A stretch of DNA of 64,000 nt from Zymoseptoria tritici IPO323 (lineage: Eukaryota > Ascomycota > Dothideomycetes > Mycosphaerellales > Mycosphaerellaceae): positions 124,001 through 188,000 of the forward strand of contig NC_018198.1 in assembly GCF_000219625.1 (NCBI RefSeq), given 5' to 3'. Positions within the stretch are counted from its first letter, which is position 1, and each line of letters starts with the position of its first letter. Shown here piece after piece: positions 56,471-64,000 of this stretch. The notes under the pieces are model-generated. The model was given only the letters and a program-made list of their open reading frames with translations, ran no database searches and was not told the DNA's origin. The position numbers were made by a program, and so were the translations under genes.

Positions 56471-59400
56471 TTTCAAATTCAAATGATTTTGTCTAAGTCC
56501 CTTAGAAATCCTCGGGATTTTTCTTATATCTTCCTACACCTTTTTAGCTCCTTCTAGCCTATCTTGCGGCGGAATGCTCTTATTGCCGCCGGGCTTATAT
56601 TGTATCTAGGCTCCTAGGAGTTCTCGTGCTCCCTAAAGCCCTTTTACTTAATTAGGTAACTAAAGTTGTGTAGGTCGTCCTCTTTTTTATCTAAGATGTC
56701 TTCTACCTCCTATTCGTCCCCGTCCCCTGCGTCGTACCGCTTTATTTTGTCCTATTTGCGGCTAGAGTAGTCCGGGATAGACTTCTTAAGGAGCGAGACG
56801 TAGAAGGTAGGGTAGATGCTTAGCGAGCTAGGGAGGTCGAGTATGTATGTTACGCGGCTAACTATTACCTTAACCTTGTATAGTCCGATGTACTTATAGT
56901 CGAGCTTAGGTAACGGCCGCATAGACTTAATATTCTTCGTATTTAGGTAGACTTCGTTACCTACGTTAAAGGAGACGTCCTTCCTATACTTGTTCGCCTA
57001 CTTAGCTATCTGTTTCTTTATCTTAGCTAGTCTTTCGCGCATCTTCTTCTAGTTAGTAATTATCTGCTCCGCGAGTTAGACAGCCTTTAGCGCCTCGCTA
57101 TCCTTCTAGCGCATTCTAGGCTAGTAGGACCTTCGTAGGTCCCTCGTTGTATATACTTGGAACGGCGTTAGCCCGGTTGCCGTATACACACTGTTATTAT
57201 AGGCGAATTCCGCTGTCGACAGCAGAGAGGCCTAGTTGTCCTGCTTATAGTTGCAGTACGTCCGTAAGTACTACTCTAGTGTCTAGTTCTGCCTTTCCGT
57301 CTAACTATCCGTCTGCGGATAGAACGCCGTACTTAGCTTTCGGCGTACCCCGAGGCAGTAGCAGAAGGTGCTCTAGAATTTAGAGGTAAGGATTAGCCCG
57401 CGGTCGGACGTAATCGTAGCCGGCTAGCTATAGAGGCGGACAACCTCTCTTATTATAAGTTTAGCGAGGTTAGCTAACGTAATCGTTTTCCGGCATAGCA
57501 CGTAATAGACTATCTTAGTGCAGCGGTCCACTACTACTAGTATGCAGTCGTAAGACTAGCTTAGGAACTTACTCGGCGGGAGGTTAGTAATAAAATCCAG
57601 CGTAATGTCGGCCTAGGGAGTTAGCGAGGGGGGTTCGGGGTGTAGCAGGCCGTACGGTTTGTACCTTCGTAGCTTCGCTCTTTCGCACGCCTAGCAGGTC
57701 CTTACGAACTCCTTAACATACTTCCGCATCCTAGGCTAGTAGAAACTACGCTAAAGCAACTCTAGGGTCCTTATAAAGCCGAAATGTCCGGAGAGGGGGT
57801 CGTCGTAGCATTCCTAGAGTAGCTAGAGCCTTATAGCGCCTTCTAGTACGTATGCCTTACTATTTATGTACGTAACGCCCTCTTCTAGGGACTACCTCTC
57901 CGCCTAGAAGGCAGGCTCGGCGACAGCCTTCTCCTAGACTATCCTCTTATAGGTAGGGTCCTTACTAAGGGCTTTCTTAAGCCGCTCTAGAAGGTTCGGG
58001 GTCCTTACCGCTGCCCCGACGTACCGGACTAGGCTATCCTGCCCTGTCGGCGGTGCAAATACCTTTCGGAAGAGGCGGACGCTAGCGTCTACTTCCTCCT
58101 CGGTAGCCTATCGGCCCGAATGCGACTCCTTAGTAAGGTCTGGTCTCTTGCTAAGTGCGTCGGCGGCGCTATTCGCCTTACCTAGCCTATACGTAGTCCT
58201 GAAATCGATTTGCGACAGCTATTTAGCCTATCTGACTTGCCTCCTTAAGAGGGTCTTCGTCGTTATAAGGGTCTGAAGGTTCGCATAGTCGGTTAGCAAC
58301 TCTACTTAGTAGCGGGCGCCCTCGAGGTAGTGCCTAAAGTGTTTAAAGGAGTCTACTACAGCGAGGAGCTCGCTATCTTCTGTTCCGTAGTTCCTTTCTG
58401 CCGCAATTATCTTCCTTAAGAAGTAGGCGACCGGGAACTACTATAGTTTGCCCCCCTCGTTATAAGGCTAGGACAGGATGCCCGATATTGCTTCCCCTAA
58501 TGCGTCGGTCTCTACCCGACAGGGGAGCTCTAGGTTATAGTAGCGCAGAACGGGCTCTTCTGCGAACTTACGGCGTAGCTTATAGAAGGACTAGATCGCC
58601 CTGTCGTCTAATTCGAGATAAGCACGCTCTCTTCGGCGCTAGTTCGCCGCCTTCTTGCCTTTAGTATAGCGGTTTAGGGCGGCCGCTAGCCGCAAGAAGC
58701 CCTTAATAAAGCATCGGTAGTAGTTAGCAAAACTAATAAAGACCCTTATGTCGTAGATAGATGTAGGGACTAGCTACTCCTAGACCGATTTGATGCGTTC
58801 TAGGTCGATCCGCAGCCTATCCTAGGTAACTACGTAGCCTAGGTATTTAACCTAGCTTTTGTGGAACTCGCATTTAGCTAGGTTAGCATATAGCTTATGC
58901 CGTCGCAGCCGTTCTAAGACTTGCCGGACGTAATCCTCGTGCTCTTTAAGCGTTCTGGAGTAAATTAGGATGTCGTTAAGGTATACAACGCAGAAGACAT
59001 TAACTAGTCCTACTAGGACGCTGTTAATAAAGTTCTAGAACACTACCGGGGCATTGTAAAGCCCGAATAGCATTACCGTGTATTCAAAATAGCCGTACCT
59101 AGTCCGGAATGCCGTCTTCTACTCGTCGCCTTCCCTAATACGCACCCGATAGTACGTATAGCGTAGGTCGACCTTGGTAAAGTACCTAGTACCGGCTAGC
59201 TAGTCGAGGGACTCGCTAATAAGAGGTAGACCCCCCCTATTCTTAACTATTACCGCGTTTAGACCGCGGTAGTCGACATATAGGCGGAGGGTACTATCCT
59301 TCTTCCGTGCGAAGAGGACTAGAGCGCTAGCCGACGACGTCGACCGCCTAATAAACCCGTTCTTCAGGTGTTCGGGTAGCTAGGTCTGTATAGCCTCTAT

Positions 59401-61280
59401 CTCTGCCTCGGATAGGGCGTACATCGGACTAAAGGGGACCTTTCCTCCTTCTACTAGCTCGATCTTTAGATTATGTAGACCGTAGGGAGCTAACTTGCCT
59501 GCGAGTTCCTCCGAGAAGATATCCGCGAAGTTAGAGTAGGCGCTCGGAACGCCCCCCTAACCCGGACTAGCTTCTTCCGACGCGTCCTAGATCGTTATAA
59601 TATAAAGTGCCGTGTTTACTTTGCTAAGGCACTCCCTATAGAACCTCTCTAGCCTAATAACGGCTATCGCCTATCGTTTTCGGGGCTTCGTTCTCTAGTT
59701 AACCCTTTTTAGGGTAAAATCTATGTTTGGATTGTATTTCTCGAGCTAAGGCATCCCTAAGACGACCTTATAGCTATAGATGCGCCCTACTCTGAAGGTG
59801 TCGACGCATCCGTGCATTCGTCCTAAGTCGTCCCGGGCCTTATATAAGCTCCGCGTTTCGCTAAGGACCTAAAGGCTTTGCCTGTTTAGCGTCTTGTACG
59901 CGACCCTAGCGGGCGGCTCCTAGATAACCTAGTCTATGTCCTTTACTAATAAGGAGTTACAGAAGTTATCCTACGCGCCGCTGTCGATTAGTCCCGCGAC
60001 CGTTCTAGTCCTCCCTAGACTATTTAAGGTTAGCGTAACTTCGATAAGGCACCTATACTTATAGCGGCGCCGACCCGGCTCCGCCATCCTGCGCTGCTCC
60101 TTAGTATAGAGAACCTGGCCTACTAAGATAGTAGCGTCTACTTAGGGGGCGCCTCTTTTTCCGAGTCCTTCTAGAGGGAAGGGTTAGGGCAATCGCGCTT
60201 AATATACCCGACCTAGCGGCAACTATAGCAAGTAGCCTTAGATAGGCCCCTCTAGTCCGATCTGTCCTCTAACTTGGACTTCTTAGAGTCCTAGTCGTCG
60301 ACACTATTGCTTCTGCGTCTCTTTCGGTTGCCCTTGCCTCTTCTACGGCCCGAGTTATCCCTTAACTCCTGCTTCTAACCCTCGATAATCCTGTAGGTTT
60401 TGTTAACCCTCTCTTAGGCCTTAATAAGCGTAGTAGCCGGAGCCGGGTAGTTAGAGAGGCGGGAGCGGTAGTTCTATAGTAAGGAGGCCTTAAAGTTAAG
60501 GATCTTGCGCCCCTCGTTCTCTTCTTCTAACTCCTTCTAAAGGATCTTTAGCTCTTCGAGGAGCTAGTTAGGGGTGCAGTCTCTAAGGGAGGCCTTCCGC
60601 AATTGTTCGTAGGCCTTCTCGCGGCGTTCCGCCTCTGTTCCTATAGAGTTAAGTATAACTCCCTTTATTATAGTCTAGGTTAGCGTAGTCTAGCCGTCGA
60701 GCTAATCTACGTAGCGCTCCTAGTAGTCTTGCTAGAGCTTGCCTATATAGTCGGCGGCGTAGTCGACCTTTCGGTCCTCCTAGTTAGAGAATCTATAGTG
60801 TCTGTAGAAGTTGCGTTCTACCGCGCGGAGCTAGTCTTCGTAATTGGCATAGGTCTTCCCTTCGAATATAGGTAGTTCCTTAGACTTAGGGAGGCTGTCC
60901 TTATTCTTGTCGAAATAGTCTGTTTCTGCGAAGAGTTTAGCAAGTTTCTCCCTTCTTAGGGTAATTAGGCTATATAAGGCTAGTTCGCTCCGGAGCTCCT
61001 TAATCTTTTGCTAGAGTTCGAGGAATTCGTATTCCGCCCGGGCTTCCTAGTTCTGTTTCTTACGGGTTAGTGCGTCCCCTTAAACTAGGTTAGCCTAAGT
61101 AGTCGAGTCGGTGCCTTCCTAGGTCGTTCCGGCATCGTCTACGGTTTCCGCGATAGAGGTAGCGCTTAGCTAGCGGGCGGCGGCGTCCGCGTTGGACTTA
61201 GCGGCTAGTATAGCACCCTACTAGCGAGCGGAGGTGTCGGAAGGAGATTCCTCGCGTCTGCGAGTAGCCTTAGGTACTAT
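56470..61280 (-). pseudogene. gag-pol of Gypsy copy B
   Basis: Mirrors copy A: likely start ATA at 61278-61280 (ATG lost), CCHC knuckle near 60190-60240, protease DSG near 59980, reverse transcriptase near 59430-58830 with YLND at 58972-58983, RNase H, integrase finger and DDE near 57790-57290, and the chromodomain-like end near 56580-56680. Interrupted by many TAG codons, more than in copy A in several places. A non-autonomous dead copy. Confidence 0.9.
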
Positions 61281-61328
61281 GTCGGTCGGGAGTTCGATAC
61301 TGTAGTACGTAAGTTTAAACAAATCGCG

Positions 61329-61706
61329 TGTTAGGATTGCCTCGTAATAAGGTAGGGAAAGACTAAAGTAGGGAAGTATCGAACAATAGGTTTTAGAATG
61401 TAACAACTCGATTCGTTAAAGGAGAGAATGGAGGAGGAGAGCCTCCTTCGCTATATATACAGCTACTGCTAGGTTCTATTCCCCTATCCTTTACTTCTCT
61501 CGTTATAAGCGGGATCGTCTATCCCTTCGTAGCCCTTCGATCCTTATCGTTGGGCATTAAGAGGCAAGCTAGATCGGACTGCCTTAATCCGTACGCTGTT
61601 ACGCTCTTCGTAACCAGGATAGCTCGTTGTTGTGTTCTTCGAAACTAGGTTGGCCCAGCTTAGGGGAGATAAGGCCAGACTGCGCTCACGTGAGGGGATC
61701 CTCACA
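61329..61706 (-). repeat. 5' LTR of Gypsy copy B
   Basis: 378 bp, the partner of 54751-55128, ending CTCACGTGAGGGGATCCTCACA on the plus strand edge (quoted in two parts: ctcacgtgagg, ggatcctcaca). Preceded by aaacaaatcgcg, the copy B form of the putative self-priming site. Confidence 0.95.
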
Positions 61707-61711
61707 GGCCT
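61707..61711. repeat. Target-site duplication, right (GGCCT)
   Basis: Repeats 54746-54750; the DUF6589-like frame resumes here. Confidence 0.9.
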
Positions 61712-62691
61712 TCTCGCACAAGGCCCGCTCGTTAGATGCGGACCACCTAGAGGGAGACACTATTAAGGCAAAGAACTCGTATTTATCAAAGAGGCATTAG
61801 TCGAAGAAGGCTAGTGCGACTAACAAGGCTGCCGCTATAGCTAACGGCAACGAAGAGCGTAGGAATTACATCCGATTCCTTTATGTCGTCGAGACGTATT
61901 AGATGCTGTCGCGAGCCGTAAAGTATGCGGATATCGGACTACTCCGCCGGGTAATTAACCGATGCATCTTAATCTTCTACGCCAGATTACACAAGAATTA
62001 CGCATTTATTATGCTATAGATAAAGTGGTTAACGGACACCGAGACGTCTTATCCGATACTGTAGCGGGCTATGCTGGCTAACGGACTGGTAAACATAGCT
62101 AGTGCGGACGATAGTTAGTTCGAGATCGATAGGGCGAATGAGTTTCTCAACCGGTATCTAAAGACATTAATAGCTAGCCGGCGCAACGGCACGTTCGACG
62201 TCGAGAACCAACTAGAAGAAGCCGCGCTTTTAGCGACCTATACCGGCTACCTGCGAGAGGTTATTAAGGCTAGGTTCGGGGAGGTAACGAATACTAAGTA
62301 TACCTTACTAAAGTTAGTTAAGGAGATATATGCAGTCGTAACGATTTGTTACTAGGAAATACTGCCGACGAAGGTAGTCGATCTAGATGCGAATGTAGTC
62401 CTCCCTTTTTACGCTATGGACTTGTATGCTATAGGTGTTAAGAACCTGGTAACCAACGTAAAGGGTAGTAGTCGACTAGAGAGGTTTAATAAGAATGTAG
62501 TTGTAAAGGACTCTTAGATTGTACAGGCAGACTAAGATCTAATCCCGGTAAATATAGAACTACCGGACCTAATAACGGATCCTTACCTCCGCCGTATGGC
62601 AGCGACCGACATTACTCCTGGACTAATAAGGACGCCTTAGGATCCTGACAGCGAAGACGAGGTAGGTGATGTTTACTTCGATAGCGACTGA

Positions 62692-63165
62692 CCTTACTTG
62701 CTAACAGCTATGCTATTACCTGCCTCGCATGTGTATACGTCAGACGCCCTTAACATTACATTTAGGCACTTACTAACCGCCCTTTTAGGTATTAGCACGA
62801 CTAATTCACGTATAGACGCCCTTTACGAGACGTAGATTAGTTATGCACCCGTGTACGTACTACGTCGACGACGTTAATTGTACAGCTCGCAGAGGTAGCA
62901 AGACGCCTACTTCTACCCGACTTTAGTTACTAAACTTCCTTTCTTCTTTATTAACCTTCTTATACTATCCGATTGCCCTTCTATCCCTCTATTAACTATT
63001 ACTTTATCTATCCTTTACTACACTACTCGTTATACTACTTATCTATCCTCGCTAACTACCTTGCGCTTTCGATAGACAGAGAATCTCGTCGGCAGACTAC
63101 ATTTAAGCGTAAGTTTCGCTACGCCTGTAAAGACAGAGATTTACTAACACGTAAATAGTTTTACT
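62692..63165 (+). promoter_or_regulatory. Spacer and likely 5'UTR of the third gene, with an intron
   Basis: Between the TGA at 62691 and the next gene. CT-rich sequence (62940-63060) could hold the transcription start. An intron fits at 63109-63158: GTAAGT donor, TACTAACAC branch site near 63142-63150, AAATAG acceptor. A 61-codon open frame over 62973-63158 is best read as leader, not protein. Confidence 0.4.
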
Positions 63166-64000
63166 ATAGCACCTAGCGTGCAGAAGAAGCTAGCCGACTA
63201 GGGCATCTCGGCGGAGGGTTAAGACATATACGATATGTACGCCGAGTAGTTTTAGACGGAATAGTATAGCTAGGCAAAAGTCACGCTCTATAAGGACAAC
63301 ATTGTTAAGTTCGTTTAAGGGCTTTACCGCGTAGTGTGTTAGAAATCCGGCTCGGTAATTAGGGACGTGAACAAGCGCGTGGGGCGTTAAGGGCGCATGC
63401 ATTCCAGCATTATAGAACTGGTAGACGATTCCCGAACCGGTCTATACGCGCTCGTGTCTAGCAAGGAGATTCTAAGGCGCTTCGGCAATTAGATACGCAC
63501 CTTCGTACCTAGCACCTCCGCTACGAAGCTAGTAGCTATTCTAGCTACTTTCTAGATAGGCGGTGCTATTATGTCGGCTACTAAGACTTATACGAAGTGC
63601 GGCCTAGCTAACGATCCGAATGGATTTGCAAACGACTATATCGTCTAGCTACACCCTGTGCAGGAGAGGGCTAAGGATAGAGAGTTCCTCTTCTTAGGTG
63701 CCTACACTAACTGCCTACTTTATAGCAATTATAATAAGTGTAGTCTAGCTACGAACAGTCTAGCTACGAAGTATACGAAGGAAGCGACGCCGGACCGTAA
63801 GGAGAGTAAGGAGGACGAAGAGACGGAGCGTCTTCCTAGCTTAGGAGACGCTTAAATAAAGATCTCCGATATGTTACTCTTTATAAGCATAGAGAATGTC
63901 CCCGAGGTTGTAACGCACTATAGTAGCGGACGCGTCTTAGGCAAACATAAGAAGCATAGGTGCATTATGGTCCCGTTTAGATACGACGCTCGATTCGATA
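63166..64000 (+). pseudogene. Third gene of the large element, unknown (runs off the window)
   Basis: Just after the intron acceptor, ATA GCA CCT AGC looks like ATG GCA changed by RIP. The frame then continues to the window end with only TAG/TAA breaks. Segments include DIYDMYAEQF, KVTLYKDNIVKFVQGLYRVV, MHSSIIELVDDSRTGLYALV, IGGAIMSATKTYTKCGLAND, a Lys/Glu/Asp-rich run (KESKEDEETE) and HKKHRCIMVPFRYDARFD at the edge. I do not recognise the family. It is co-oriented with the helicase and the DUF6589-like gene and about 470 bases downstream, consistent with a third element-encoded protein. More sequence to the right is needed to classify it. Confidence 0.5.

Larger units (their letters stand above)
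54751..61706 (-). mobile_element. Ty3/Gypsy chromovirus, copy B (complete, RIP-inactivated)
   Basis: 6956 bp, the same family, orientation and structure as copy A: 378-bp LTRs, polypurine tract, antisense gene, minus-strand gag-pol with chromodomain-like end. It is nested in the DUF6589-like gene with a 5-bp duplication. Differences from copy A are almost all C/T or G/A at CpA/TpG/TpA sites (for example ggtctagattagcgc here, ggtccagattggcgc in copy A), so most divergence is RIP. Confidence 0.95.
52143..62691 (+). pseudogene. DUF6589-like gene, split by Gypsy copy B
   Basis: Frame from ATG 52143 after a CT-rich leader, running to 54745 and resuming after the Gypsy at 61707, with a TGA stop at 62689-62691. 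Before insertion it read through GAG AAG GCC TTC TCG CAC AAG. Motifs, with TAG read as Gln: VHDNLDIYYKTREHRHN near 53040-53090; DQLSVKNIR near 54345; LLGLFYLKICLIQVIENNF near 54430-54490; and after the Gypsy LVNIASADDSQFEIDRANEF near 62090-62140. These match my memory of DUF6589 proteins of fungi (GDQLTV, GLFH, and a late NxxG...D..EN). A Gln-rich tandem repeat sits in the middle (53811-54060). DUF6589 has no established activity; its company here suggests a role in the element. Splice sites within 52540-52650 are possible. Confidence 0.6.
48405..64000 (+). mobile_element. Large RIP-damaged element: RecQ-like helicase, DUF6589-like protein, third gene
   Basis: From a sharp left edge near 48405-48470 the sequence is CpA/TpG-poor to the window end. 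Without the nested Gypsy copy B, at least about 8.6 kb remain. Three plus-strand genes follow one another: helicase (48837 to about 52077), DUF6589-like (52143-62691) and an unknown gene (63166 to beyond 64000). RIP implies further copies elsewhere in the genome. I see no DDE transposase motif, tyrosine recombinase, Rep protein or reverse transcriptase belonging to it. The right end is outside the window. It could be a subtelomeric helicase repeat or an undescribed transposon class. Confidence 0.65.

Noticed and set aside
48405..64000. Helitron
   Set aside because: The helicase is RecQ-like (DExH, QRAGRA), not Pif1-like, and no HUH Rep motif was seen.
48405..64000. Starship or Crypton element
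   Set aside because: No tyrosine recombinase (DUF3435-type captain) recognised in the visible part. The right end is missing, so this is not fully excluded.

Overview
This looks like nuclear DNA of a filamentous ascomycete (Pezizomycotina, probably a dothideomycete; the class is inference). The main reason is a strong repeat-induced point mutation (RIP) footprint. Three blocks are almost stripped of CpA/TpG and enriched in TpA. Long reading frames in them are broken almost only by TAG or TAA where Gln (CAG, CAA) or Trp (TGG) would be expected. Short introns with GTAAGT/GTATGT donors, CTAAC branch sites and YAG acceptors also fit. I see no rRNA, no convincing tRNA, no CRISPR array and no bacterial feature.

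Layout. 1-5101: low-copy-looking DNA with broken gene relics (coiled-coil protein, kinesin). 5107-12063: complete Ty3/Gypsy chromovirus copy A on the minus strand, with 378-bp LTRs and a GGTTC target duplication. 12069-16793: unassigned low-copy DNA. 16794-22349: RIP-damaged DNA transposon with 40-bp terminal inverted repeats, an integrase-core (DDE) transposase and two further genes, one of them split by a SINE-like insert. 22350 to about 27100: a second RIP-damaged block of unknown class, whose right edge runs into a membrane-protein gene. 27440-48404: low-copy DNA with a few intact-looking ORFs, several minisatellites, and FHA and YEATS relics. 48405-64000: a large RIP-damaged element running off the right edge. 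It carries, all on the plus strand, a RecQ-like helicase gene, a DUF6589-like gene and a third unrecognised gene. Gypsy copy B (54751-61706, GGCCT target duplication) sits inside the DUF6589-like gene.

How the parts relate. The two Gypsy copies are the same family. Each carries an extra, spliced gene on the opposite strand between pol and the 3' LTR. Their LTRs differ mainly at sites a CpA-directed C-to-T process would hit. Insertion order can be read from interrupted frames: copy B entered after the DUF6589-like gene was in place, and the SINE-like insert entered the TIR transposon and escaped RIP. The helicase, DUF6589-like and third genes are co-oriented and closely spaced, behind a 60-bp nested hairpin at the left edge. 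That makes them the best candidate here for a poorly described mobile system. Everything inside the RIP blocks appears dead in this copy. The low-copy islands hold mostly decayed fragments, as expected of a subtelomeric or accessory compartment.
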